Shown here in pieces: positions 21,131 to 31,585 of a stretch of 64,000 nucleotides of DNA (position 1 is the stretch's first letter; every line of letters begins with the position of its first letter). Below the pieces are notes generated by a model, which saw nothing but the letters and a program-made list of their open reading frames with translations, did no database searches and was not told where the DNA came from. Both the position numbers and the translations under genes were made by a program. Source of the stretch: Glandiceps talaboti (lineage: Eukaryota > Hemichordata > Enteropneusta > Spengelidae); contig NC_135551.1 of the NCBI RefSeq assembly GCF_964340395.1, positions 5,975,463 through 6,039,462 of the forward strand, in the 5' to 3' direction.

Positions 21131-21721
21131 GACACCAGGAATTTTCAACCGGCCTTTGGGGTGGGGGGGGCAACTCCAATAGACGGCAATACGGGGAGGG
21201 TCCGCACGAAAGGGGTCGTTTTTTTTTTAATTATGCTGGTTGGTATCAGAAAAGGGTATACTTTTCATGAGGTGGTGGTATGAGAAAGGGTAATGCCTCC
21301 AGTATAGCAAACACATCTGGATAACTAATAGTGCAAAGAAAACATCCAACACGTCATCAAGTCAGACAAGATTGACTCACTAATGATACTAATCAACAGA
21401 GAGCTAATGATGGTATCATCCAATTGATAGTGACTCCATCGACACATTATAATAGTGCTAGTGGACTGAGACGATCAGAGTGATCAAGAACATTTCGATT
21501 GTATTTAGACTAAATAAAAGGCAACTTGGTATCAGAAGAGGGAGTCAAGAAATAGCTTACAATTAGTCTAACCTAGATTTAAAATGGAATGTGTTATGAT
21601 ATTGAAAAACATTATGGTTTATTCCAGGAACTATCTGTGTCAATACCAAGAGAGTTTCATGTTCCAAAAGCTACTTTTTTTTACATTTTGTTTTATAAAA
21701 TTCGTAAAATAACAACGTTGT

Positions 21722-21803
21722 CGACGAGGATGGGATTCGAACCCACGCGTGCAGAGCACAATGGATTAGCAGTCCATCGCCTTAACCACTCGGCCACCTC
21801 GTC
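21722..21803 (-). tRNA. tRNA-Ser (anticodon GCU)
   Basis: 82 nt. The acceptor stem GACGAGG/CCTCGTC pairs fully, with discriminator G and no encoded CCA. Box A TGGCCGAGTGG and box B GGGTTCGAATC are intact. The anticodon loop CTGCTAA on a 5-bp stem gives GCU (complement of 21768-21770), which reads AGC/AGU serine codons. A long variable arm, as expected for tRNA-Ser, is present and there is no intron. A TTTT terminator lies 13-16 nt downstream (21706-21709). It looks functional and is oriented against the SULT genes. Confidence 0.96.
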
Positions 21804-22639
21804 AGATGAAAACCTTTAGAACTATGAATAATCTGTCCGTTTAACATCACTGTAAGTGTCTGACGACAATTTATCTGACAGTTATAAAGTAATTATACAT
21901 TGGATAAATTCCTACAAACCTTGCAAATTGCACATCTTCAAAGCGGCATCATCATCATGTATTACAATCATGACCACTAGCCCGAAGGTAGCCAATGAAT
22001 CGTGATATTGCCCATGCCAATCATGTGATATTTACACCGAACAAAAATTGTATGTGTGAAAGTTGGGTTGGCAAAATGAGCCGTGTTGCCACTGAAAATA
22101 TTAACATTTCAGGAATGTGGATGCAATCAAATTTACAGTTGACAGATTGTAGTTTTGAAAGATTAATAAGCTTACACCGGGAACTAACTTCACTAGCCTT
22201 ATGAATTTTACTGTTCGTTTGTTGTAATTGCCGATTATTATACATGCTATGCCATGGCTGAACATAGGGTTTGTACTTGTGAACGACCACTTGTTATACG
22301 CACAGACGTTCGATTTGACGTCATAGGGCAACATGACAGAACCAGAAAGGACAACATTAGAACATATCCGGCAACTTCACGTTTTTTTCCAGAATGTCAC
22401 GTGTTCCGGTTGTAGCCAAAGAGAGTGTCGATGACATCGATGAGATGTAATTATCATGAATTACACATACCATGGCTGGGGTTGGGGAGGGTTAAGAAGT
22501 CTGTCGTGTACAATGTGATCCCCTGATATTGTAATATTGTGTCCTCCCACAATTTCATTTCTCTAAAACATACCCTTCCTTATATACTCCAATATAATAT
22601 TTTAAATATAGGTTGAAATTCTGTTAGGCATGAAAAACG

Positions 22640-22859
22640 ATCCAAATCAAAGGTAATGACTTGATCCCACCGCTGCCAGTACATCAATAATTTCAATAGC
22701 ATTGGTCATTTCCCACTATTGCGACCATACACATTACCATCATGGATACTTCAACTGAATACTAAGAATAATTTCCAAGGGACAGTTGACTGCCTACCAA
22801 GATAAGCTTTGGAGGTTATATCCAATGTTATATTCTATTGCAGGTCGTACCTATGTACA
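22640..22859 (+). repeat. Duplicated SULT upstream module before copy 2
   Basis: GATCCAAATCAAAGGTAATG... to the TATTCTATTGCAG acceptor, then 16 bp to the start codon. It shows that gene and 5' flank were copied together at the DNA level. Confidence 0.65.
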
Positions 22860-23750
22860 ATGGCAGTCAGTAATCCAAACCGTGACTGCTACTACCATAT
22901 GGGTTATTTTTACCCAGCTAACTTAGACGAAAATGTTGTTAAAGCCAAGCCAGAATTTCCGCTCAAAGAAGGTGATATTCTCTTAGCTGGTTTCCAAAAG
23001 TCTGGTACAAACTGGATGGTGCGAATCTTGATGACAATGTATGATGACTAGGGTGTGTGTACGGTAGATGATCTGTGCGATCCAGGCCTTCTTGACTGAC
23101 TTGCGCTTACACCACAGATGGAAACTTTTCAGCAACAGTGAAAAATTGCTTTCGAGGAACATATGACAACTATGCCATCACCCAGGTTACTTCGAACACA
23201 CTACCCAGTGGAGGTTCTTCGTCCTGAGAAACACTTTACAGAAAAGAGATTGAAAATCATCTAGGTTTCACGGAATCCCAAAGATGTCTGTGTCTCCTGG
23301 TACCACTATACACAAACATTTGTAGATGGTGCTTGGGCAGCATTAGATTGGAAAGAAAGCATAACAAACTTCGTGGAGGGGAGGGTCAATAATGGCCCTT
23401 GGTTAGATCACGTGACGTCATGGCACAAACTTGGCCGAAGTGATGACGTACTTCACGTTAAATACGAAGACATGAAACGAAATCCAAAAGAAGTGATCGG
23501 TAAAATGGCGAATTTTCTCAACCGCCCTTTGACGAAACCAAAAATACAACACGTTGCAGAATCTACTACTTTCGAGGTCATGAAGTTGAATGAAAAGACA
23601 ATTCCTTGAACCAAGGAAGTGAAAAACATCTTTAGGAAAGGAATGATAGGAGATTGGAAGAATTATTTCACCGTTGCACAAAGTGAACATTTTGACCGAG
23701 TAATCACTGAGAAGTTGAAGGAAAGGGACATAGACTTTATTTACGAATAG
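22860..23750 (+). pseudogene. Sulfotransferase copy 2, full-length pseudogene with nonsense changes only
   Basis: Aligns end to end with the intact copies over 297 codons without net length change. It keeps the KSGTNW loop, the NPKDVCVSWYHYTQ segment and the C-terminus to the final stop at 23748-23750. Five in-frame stops interrupt it: the Trp codon of the YDDWGV segment, the Trp of the LDWLAL segment, the Trp of the QQWK segment, the residue before VSRNPKD, and the Leu of TIPLTK. Three of the five are Trp TGG to TAG or TGA. The splice acceptor before the ATG is still good. Likely a recent loss, since no indels have built up. Confidence 0.9.
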
Positions 23751-24169
23751 ACTAATGGTGGCTATTGAATACGTCATTCTCATTCTCCCTCGTACATGCA
23801 CACAACTGGGCAAAAAATATCATGTGTCATGTTGATATAAGCTATTGAATGGATGTCCAGACTTGGTTTAATTATACTCACAGTAGGTTGTCGTTTCTCA
23901 TTAATTTCATGATCTTACAATGTATATTTTATGAGACTTCCAATGTTTACTTGACTACTGGATTATTATATCCGCACAAGAGAGGAAGTGCTATCACCCA
24001 TCAGTCTGAATGGAATCTTCCACAACAACAACTAATAATAGCTATAGTTTGTGACTAAACCTCGATTGCAACTGTAATATCACATAGTGCCACTGTAATA
24101 TCAGACAGTGCCAAATATTGGTTATTTTTCAAAATTAAGATTTTCACAAGTATGCAATACTTCTGATGC

Positions 24170-24590
24170 CATATCAAGGTCACACAAGATTTAGATTTTT
24201 TAAAATTGAAGTAAATATTTTGCCAAATATACCCAACAGTGACATACCTCGGAAGAACTTGGCGAACCCTTTTTTATGTAGTGGAATTATAATAGCTTTG
24301 GCCCATTCATTGAAGAATTTACCAGATTCCAATAATTCATTAAAGATAATACTCATATAGGGTAACAAAAATTCCACATAACACTTAAAGAATTCACCAA
24401 GAAGACAGTCTGGATCAGCAGACTTCCCGTCTTTAAGTTTACTAATCACAAGTAAAATTTCATCATCTCTGATTGGACCATTTGAAATGTTCCAATCAAG
24501 GTCAGAATCAACTAAGTCGTTTTCAGCAGAGTTAACCATTTCTAATGTTTCGTCGGACATTGCAAATTCGTCGTCTGCATGAACAATTTG
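24170..24590 (-). mobile_element. LINE reverse-transcriptase fragment (minus strand)
   Basis: An open stretch carries the N-terminal RT landmarks of non-LTR elements: DGKSADPDCLLGEFFK (the KAPGPDG region), then AIIIPLHKKG followed by RGMSLLGIFGKIF (the NYRPISLL region). A few residues between KKG and RG are missing compared with the family. The frame upstream (FFRNLFVQIVHADD-like) continues to about 24640. No endonuclease, catalytic YADD or 3' end remain here. A 5'- and 3'-truncated relic. Confidence 0.7.
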
Positions 24591-24904
24591 TACAAATAAA
24601 TTACGAAAGTAATTAAATCAGTCATTGGAACTTATAGTATAACTCATTGGAAAATGGTCAGACTCTGTACGTAACACTATTGAAAATGACGATAGAATTG
24701 AATACAATGACGAAGTTCCAATCGTGTAGTCTGCAACATTGGTACCTGCATTTGCAAAACAAATTATTTCACCTGTATTTGCATCTTCACAAGACCGACC
24801 ATTTAAAAAAGTGCATATTCAAAGAACAACACAATGACACACATACATATTTTGCTAAATATACTCAACGATGATATACCTTATCGAGATATATCATTGT
24901 TGAA

Positions 24905-26385
24905 TATATTTCAACAGGTGCGAACACATTCAACGATTTTAGGCCTATGCCTGTAGCACACACCTCTCTGCTGGCTAAACGTATGGAAAGGGTTGTTAGT
25001 AAACACTAGGTATCTTCAGTAGCCGAATACTTGGATCCCTTGCAATTTGCATATAAATCTCGAAGGGGAATTGAAGATGCAACCCTCACGTTACTTAATA
25101 CGGTACGTAGTTAACCATCTACAACGTTCCTAAACATCATGTGCGTATCTTGTTCATTGATTTCAGTTCAGCTTTCAATACGATGCAAACTTACATTTTA
25201 TTACGGCGACTGTTTGATTTAAATGTGAACGGATACATCATCCACTGGATTCGATATTTTCTTTGTAATAGACCCCAATGAGTGTTAATGAATGGAATTC
25301 TTTCAGATAAACTTGTTTTGAATACAGGCGCACCCCAGGGCTGCGTGTTATCACCAGTGTTGTTTTCAATTTATACTGATGAAATGAAAATTCAAGATTC
25401 AGTTGTAAATTTGCTCAAATATGCCGATGACATGGCACTTGTAGGCCTCCTGTTGAAAGAAAAATCTCTAAATGAACATATTTATTTTGATCATGTAGCA
25501 ACGTACCCTGCAAGACTGGTGTAAGTCAAGGTTACTGGAAATGAACGTGGCTAAAACTAAGGAACTAATAATAGAAAACGACAAACGTAGTGTCACATTT
25601 GAACCGACTGTATTGAACGGTCAGTCTGTAGAAATCGTTGAGTGTTTCAAATATCTAGGTTTGCAATTGGATCAAACGCTAAATTTCACTGAAAACACTA
25701 ACTGTATTGTTAAGAAGGCCATGCAGCGTATATTTGTACTGAGGAGGCTACGGAGTTTTGACGTCTGTCAAAATGTTCTTGAAAAGGTATACAAGAGCCT
25801 TATAGAAAGTGTGCTAACTTTTAACATTTCAGTGTGGTGGGGCAACTTGAGTGTTAAAAATAGAACTTAACTGGCACGAAGTGTTTATTTGGCCGGGAAA
25901 ATAATTGGTAAAAAACAGAGTCAGCTCTATGAACTCTACAAACTCTCTGTCCACAGGAAAGCCCAAGTAATTGTTAGTGATACCTCACATCCCTTGTACT
26001 CGAAGTTTGATTTGTTACCTTCAGGAAGACAATATAGAGTACCTTTAACTCATAAGAACATTTTTAGAAATCATTTATACCAAGTGCAATAACCATATTG
26101 AACTCAGACCTGAGACCTTTTAAGCTTCTGACATTTTTTGTTTTAAAGATCTACACTGAATTCGAAGAATACTTTTATTGGAAGTTTGTAACTGTGTTTG
26201 TTACTTTAATTATTTTAGTGTGTATATGCATTTTTATTGTAAGATTGTAACTGTGTTTGTGTTACTGTAATTATTTTAATGTGTATATGTATTTTAATGT
26301 GCCTTTTATATTTTGGTGAAGCGAAGGGAAAATGTCCGTAAATGGACAATAAATTTATATTCTATTCTATTCTATTTATCAATTT
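24905..26385 (+). mobile_element. 5'-truncated LINE (CR1/Rex1-like) with decayed RT and 3' tail
   Basis: Recognisable in order: FNDFRPMPV, YLDPLQFAYKSRRGIEDA, FIDFSSAF-type motif out of frame, NTGAPQGCVLSPVLFSIYTDE, LLKYADDMALVG (catalytic YADD), ECFKYLGLQLD, then the C-terminal KLSVHRKAQVIV segment to about 26092. Several stops and frame changes interrupt the first half; the longest open parts are 25282-25524, 25541-25870 and 25889-26092. The 3' end is ATGGACAATAAATTTATATTCTATTCTATT, that is an (ATTCT)n tail, as short-repeat 3' tails of CR1-group LINEs. Clade is a guess. Confidence 0.75.
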
Positions 26386-26644
26386 TATTTACTTCAAAAA
26401 AGAACATTGACATTCTAAGAAAACCGAATAAATCGTATAATCAATAATTCATCAAGGATGCACATCGTATGTAAACTTTTAAATTCTTTATAACTTTTTG
26501 AGAATTTTGAAAGTGTATGTTGTACATGTGTACAATATTACCCCTTGATTTTCTAAAATTTTGTCCTCCCTCCCCTTTTCCTTTCTGTAAACCATGCCCC
26601 CCCCCCCCATGCTCAAATATACGGTTTCAAGATCAGATTGAAAT

Positions 26645-26823
26645 TCTGCCGAACATGAAAAAGGATCCACGTTAATGTGAAGGCACTGAGTTAGCGGCCT
26701 ACACATTACCGCAACTGAATACTGAGAATAATTGCCAAGGGACAGATGGCTGCCTACCAAGATAAGCTTTGAAGTTTATTTTTATCTAAAGGTACATGCT
26801 ATTGCAGGAAATACCTATGTACA
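26645..26823 (+). repeat. Duplicated SULT upstream module before copy 3
   Basis: Starts near GAAAAAGGATCCACGTTAATGTG and contains ACAGATGGCTGCCTACCAAG and AAGCTTTGAAG, then GCTATTGCAG and the start codon. Shortened relative to the 20.7- and 49.2-kb copies. Confidence 0.6.
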
Positions 26824-27714
26824 ATGGCAGCCAGTAATGACAACGGTGACTTCAACTACCATATGGGTTATTATTACCCGGCTAACTTGGACGAAAATGT
26901 TGTTAAAGCTATGCCGGATTTTCCGTTCAAAGGAGGCGATATCCTCCTAGCTGGTTTCCAAAAGTCTGGTCCAAACTGGATGGTGCGAATCTTGATGGCA
27001 ATGTACGATGACTGGGGTGTGTGTAAGGTAGATGATCTGCGCGATCCAGGCGTTCTTAACTGGCTTGCGCTGACACCACAATTGCGAACTGTTCGACAAC
27101 AGTGGAAAACTGCTTTCGAGGATCAGATGACAAGTATGCCATCACCCAGGTTACTTCGAACACACTACCCACTGGAAGTTCTTTGTCCTGAAAAACATCT
27201 TACAGAAAAGAGATTGGAAATCATATATGTTTCACGAAATCCCAAAGATGTCTGCGTCTCCTGGTACCACCATACACAAACATTTGTAGATGGTTCTTGG
27301 GCAGCATTAGATTGGAAAGAAAGCGTAACGAACTTCGTGGAGGGGAGGGTCAATAATGGTCCTTGGTTAGATCACGTGACGTCATGGCACAAACTTGGCC
27401 GAAGTGATGACGTACTTCACGTCAAATACGAAGACATGAAACGAAATCCAAAAGAAGTGATCGGTAAAATGGCGAATTTTCTCAACCGCCCTTTGACGAA
27501 ACCAAAAATACAACATGTTGCAGAATCTACTACTTTCGAGGTTATGAAGTCGAATGACAAAACAATTCCTTTAACCAAGGAAGTAAAAAACTTCTTTAGG
27601 AAAGGAACGATTGGAGATTGGAAGAATTATTTCACTGTTGCACAAAATGAACATTTTGACCGAGTAATCACTGAGAAGTTGAAGGAAAGGGACATAGACT
27701 TTATTTACGAATAG
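26824..27714 (+). CDS. Cytosolic sulfotransferase, copy 3 (open, 296 aa, altered PAPS loop)
   Basis: Full-length single-exon paralogue of the 16.8-kb gene. It keeps the His in [36 protein letters not shown] and KxxxTVxxxE. The PAPS loop reads KSGPNW: residue 50 is Pro where copy 1 and copy 2 have Thr. In characterised SULTs this Thr donates a hydrogen bond to the 5'-phosphate of PAPS, so the change may weaken cofactor binding. Other differences are scattered and conservative, and there are no stops, so the frame has been kept. The conserved acceptor lies 17 bp upstream. Shared 3' flank follows. The start ATG is chosen by alignment with the other copies. Confidence 0.9.
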   Translation: MAASNDNGDFNYHMGYYYPANLDENVVKAMPDFPFKGGDILLAGFQKSGPNWMVRILMAMYDDWGVCKVDDLRDPGVLNWLALTPQLRTVRQQWKTAFEDQMTSMPSPRLLRTHYPLEVLCPEKHLTEKRLEIIYVSRNPKDVCVSWYHHTQTFVDGSWAALDWKESVTNFVEGRVNNGPWLDHVTSWHKLGRSDDVLHVKYEDMKRNPKEVIGKMANFLNRPLTKPKIQHVAESTTFEVMKSNDKTIPLTKEVKNFFRKGTIGDWKNYFTVAQNEHFDRVITEKLKERDIDFIYE

Positions 27715-28640
27715 ACTGTTGGTGGTTATTGAATACGAAATTCTCATTCTCTCTCATACATGCTCATTTGGCAAAATATACCATTTGACATGCTGATATA
27801 ACTTACTATTGACTATTGAAGGATGTCCAACTTGGTTTAATTGTACTCACTGTAGGTTGGTGTTTCGGATGAACTTCATTATCTTACACACAGCGTACAT
27901 TTTATGGGATTCCCAGTGTTTAGCTGATTATGGGATGATTATGTACGCACAAGAGAGGCACAGCTAACACCCACCAGGCCGAACGGAATCTTCCACATCG
28001 ATTAATAATAGTTGTAGGTTGTGTCTGAGCCTCTATTGCCACCCTAGTATCTGTCAGACAGTTGCGAAATATGGTTAGTTCCTTGTTTTTCGAAAATATG
28101 GTTTTCATAATAATGTAAGACTTCCGATGACATATTAAGGTCAAATAATGTCTCAATTCTTAAGATCACTGATATTCTAATTAAGTAATGATAAAAAATG
28201 ATTTCCTCAGCCCGACTTCGTCGGGTTATGATATATCAGGAAAAATGTCATTCTCCATATATAAGCTTATATTTGTTACTGTTCATGGTTCCCATTCCAC
28301 TAGACTTGATTGAAAAGCAACATGAAATTATACCGCCTCTCAGTGGGAATTGAAGGAAATATACAAACCTCTCCTAACGAAATCCCCCTTTCAAGTTCAA
28401 GTTCATGTAGAAATATCAAGTATGTTGAAGTTCAATATGTTAAATTTATATACTATTGTATGACTACTGCAGTAACTAAAGGTGTTGATGAAAAACGAAC
28501 GTAAAGTTAGTGTTGTTATTGGGGTGTATGTCATATTGAATATGCTATCGGATCTGGGGTTGGAAAAAAGCAAATGCAATTCATATGTGGCTATTGAGGG
28601 CGTATGTATAGTTTAGACAGGATCGAATAACCGTAACCAA
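27715..28640 (+). repeat. SULT downstream module
   Basis: Matches 50534-51600 in order (GACTGTTGGTGG, the CCGAACGGAATCTTCCACATCG part, TTTTCGAAAATATGGTTTTCAT, ATTTCGTCGGGTTATGATATATCA, GAATATGCTATCGG, ATTGAGGGCGTATG). Parts also match 23750-24180, 48510-48900 and 52265-52530. It contains a short perfect hairpin CCCGACTTCGTCGGG at 28211-28225. No coding signal. Confidence 0.65.
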
Positions 28641-28845
28641 ACAATTTTTTAGGCCTAAAGCACAACACAATTCACCTGTAATCATTTACAAGCTGCATGC
28701 ATAACCTCTCGTCCTTTTTGTCAATTGTTAACATGAGTCAAAGAATATTTCCGGATTGAGAATTTATAAAGCATAATCACACAAACTCTCCTTTTTTCAA
28801 CCAGGTCAGGTTAAAATTATTTCATTGTTCAAAATAGCTTTAGGG

Positions 28846-28945
28846 GTAGGTCCAACTCGGCCCATCGCCAAGTCGGCCCATGTGATTGTTAACTCGGTCT
28901 ACCCGTGCTAACTCGGCCCATTCAGTGATACCAACTCGACCCACT
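28846..28945. repeat. Short degenerate tandem repeat AACTCGGCCCA
   Basis: Five spaced copies of AACTCGGCCCAT or close variants (AAGTCGGCCCAT, AACTCGGTCTAC, AACTCGACCCAC) over about 100 bp. Confidence 0.65.
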
Positions 28946-29094
28946 GTAGAGTAGGGATCGTGTAGGGATCGTTGGTGGGGGTACAGTTTCTACTTTGTCA
29001 TCATATATCGTGTATGTGCCCACGTATTCTGACTACACAGATACAGAAGACATGACAGACAACATAATGATAGAGATTGGTTGATATATATATA

Positions 29095-29790
29095 TAAGAG
29101 CGCAACTGAATACTGAGAACAATTTCCACTGGACAGATGGCTGCCTACCAAGATAAGCTTTCAAGGTTTTTTTATATCCCAGGTCAAAGTGTATTGCAAG
29201 TCCACAGACACTTGTGACCCGAGATATGTTCCACAATGTAATACAATATTGAATGTAATACAATGCAGATAACATGTGAAAGAGGTAAAGGAATACGGGT
29301 TTCTAGTATCGGTCGATCGCGGTTTCTAGGATTGCGTAAGTCCACACATCGCGTAAAATATGACAAGACATACAGCAAAGTACCATCACAGAACGACAGC
29401 AGGAATTTTCAACGGGCCATTTAGTCAACAAACATTTAAACAGATTTACGACCTTCTTTTCACCATCCCAGTACCAAAATTTAATAAACTTCCGATAAAT
29501 CACGACGTTGTTACAATCGGACTATATATGTCTACCAAAGATATCCACCGATTCCTCTCATGTATTTTCAAATTGTTACTAGGAAGATGGAAGCGGGTCC
29601 AATATTTGAAATGGTTGTATAAACCCCCAGTAGAAAATTCATATTTTTTTGTCATTCTGGTGTGGTACTCTGTTGCATGTTTTGCTGCGATGTGTGAGCT
29701 TATTAGGGGCGAGATCAATAGTTCAATGTATGATAAAAATAACTACATTATTTTATGCCTCAGAACCCCCCCCCCCATCCCTTCTAAATA
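29095..29790 (+). repeat. Duplicated SULT upstream module, orphan copy B
   Basis: Same order as 49300-49890: GACAGATGGCTGCCTACCAA, GTCAAAGTGTATTGCAAGTC, CACTTGTGACCCGAGATATG, CGTAAGTCCACACATCG, the CAGGAATTTTCAAC part, TATATGTCTACCAAAG, GAGATCAATAGTTCAATG, then a C-run. It is followed after ~450 bp by the truncated SULT copy 4. A 143-codon open frame across 29360-29791 is not conserved in the 49-kb copy and is unlikely to be coding. Confidence 0.6.
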
Positions 29791-30253
29791 AATTGGCCAA
29801 AATTGGAAATGTTTCAGACAGCACAATCAATTTCAAATCAGTAGGTATTATTACTATGAATACAAAGCCATTATGTACGTAGTGAGGAAACTTGAATAGC
29901 TTTTTTGTTGACATTTTATTTTAATGATACGCATTTGCTATAGCAAAAATAATTCATTTCTTAATTTGACATTTTTAAAGTGAACATATGTGTGTAGGGG
30001 TACAAACAGGTCCATTAAAGGTAAAATCGTTTTTGTGGGATGAGAACTAATTATAAAATGATTCAAAAACCGCAGATCAACCCCAAAGTAAAAAGAACTT
30101 AGTGTTTTATCCTACATTGAATTATTGATCCCATCCCCTTACGTGATACTAGAATTCCATTGTTATTTTTACCTCTTTCACATAAATCCATATTTTATTG
30201 TATTCTTAAACACATTCCAGCTCACAAGTGTATGTGTGGAAGTCATGGTTAAC

Positions 30254-30382
30254 ATGGCGGTCGGTACTCGAAAGAATGACGTCTCCTCCCATATGGGTTA
30301 TTATTACCCATCTAACTTAGATCTAAATATATTATTACAACCTCGAGGGATTTTCCATTCAAAGAAGGCGATATTCTCCTAG
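30254..30382 (+). pseudogene. Sulfotransferase copy 4, N-terminal fragment
   Basis: Matches the first ~43 codons of the SULT genes (MAV...HMGYYYPSNLDLN, then the FPFKEGDILLA segment one frame off). It stops at the point where the PAPS loop should begin and passes straight into a GAATGACA repeat. A splice-acceptor-like CACATTCCAG lies at 30211-30220, but the sequence before the ATG differs from other copies. Frameshifted and truncated; not functional. Confidence 0.8.
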
Positions 30383-30545
30383 AATGACACCCTTTTCTGC
30401 ATTCAGTTAGTTGAATGACAACCTCTGCACTGTAAAACCAGTGGAATGACAGCCGCACTCTATAGCATTTTTAAGTGGAATGACAGCATTTTCAATGCTT
30501 TAAAACTGGAATGACAGCCGCCACTCTATATTTCTGTGTTATGCT
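30383..30545. repeat. ~32-bp tandem repeat with GGAATGACAGCC core
   Basis: Five units, each with (T/G)GAATGACA followed by a CTCTATA or TTCTGCA-like stretch and (A)GT. The first unit begins inside the broken SULT copy 4. The last ends in an inverted TGCTGTCATT. Confidence 0.65.
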
Positions 30546-31092
30546 GTCATTATTGCTAATGGTTGCAGGCATGTAATATTTACATGCAATATTTAACAGA
30601 AAACTAGCGAAGACCAGTAATTTTCTTCACATTCCCGTACACCGGTTTGTTAATGTACACGTAGCACCCTCCTTGCGCGTGACATGTTGTAATGTAGTCG
30701 GCCTGGCCGGTCCTTCAAAATTTGGGATCGTAATTAGACCTTGTAATCGGCATAAATCTTCTGACATACATGTTAAGCTTTTACGACCACTCAGTTTGTG
30801 ACTAGTTGCATATTTTATTAGGACTTGGAGTAACAAAATATTTGGTATTTTAATAGCAAACCCATTCGATTGTACGTGTATGACAGATGTATTTTCTTAC
30901 TCAAACATGACATTTGTAATGTAAGCATATTTTATGCTTCCATGGAAGCCACTCTCCAATTTTAGATAATCTGTCTTACAATGGATAGCACTAGTGCATA
31001 TATGCCAAAAGTAAGGAATTTGTTTTTAAAAAAATGTTGTTCTTCGAATTTTACATAAATTTTGCCAAGTAATGCATAATATGGTGATTTGG

Positions 31093-31106
31093 GTTACCAT
31101 GGCAAC
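31093..31106. promoter_or_regulatory. X-box-like (RFX) palindrome, unit 1
   Basis: GTTACCATGGCAAC matches the RFX X-box consensus closely. It lies in a duplicated non-coding block, with no gene within 5 kb on the right. Function inferred only. Confidence 0.35.
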
Positions 31107-31431
31107 AGGTGTTCCTAAAATGATAACTATTTTTGAACTCAGCATAACAAACTACTCAAGATAGGGTGGTCAATATGCAAATAAACTATGTTATAATTAA
31201 ATTTATCATGTTATTTTCCAGATATGTAGGTGTTTAACCAACACAACATTTTTTACTCTACTCTATGTTTCCATGGAAACAGCCGTCCTATTTTAGGCAG
31301 TTTGTGTTACAAGAGATAGCCCTATGTCACATATGTCAAAAATAAGGAAATTTTTTCATTAATTTTCATTTCTTTCCATGTTTTTTGTCAAATTTTGGAA
31401 TAATTATCCACATATTGCCATGGTGATTTTG

Positions 31432-31445
31432 GTTACCATGGCAAC
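31432..31445. promoter_or_regulatory. X-box-like (RFX) palindrome, unit 2
   Basis: Identical 14-mer to unit 1, 339 bp away, preserved while surrounding sequence diverged. Confidence 0.35.
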
Positions 31446-31585
31446 AGATGTTAATAAAATGACCCCATTTTTTGAACTCAGCATAAAACACAACCCCAGG
31501 TAGGGTGGTTAATATTCAAATAAACTCGATTATTACAAAAACTATTATTATTATATAAGATTATTTAATTATTTAATTATTACAC

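Larger units (their letters stand above)
30850..31530. repeat. ~335-bp tandem duplication carrying two X-box palindromes
   Basis: Unit 1 and unit 2 share in order: TTCCATGGAA palindrome (30939, 31269), GATAGC and CATATGCCAAAA/CATATGTCAAAA, GGTTACCATGGCAACA (31093-31106, 31432-31445), TTTTTGAACTCAGCATAA, and TAGGGTGGT-AATAT-CAAATAAACT. They are well diverged. No ORF. Confidence 0.75.

Noticed and set aside
23418-23813. 131-codon minus-strand frame across SULT copy 2
   Set aside because: It is antisense to the sulfotransferase sequence, and similar antisense frames occur at every copy.
29360-29791. 143-codon frame in the upstream module
   Set aside because: The homologous sequence at 49.6-49.9 kb does not keep the frame.
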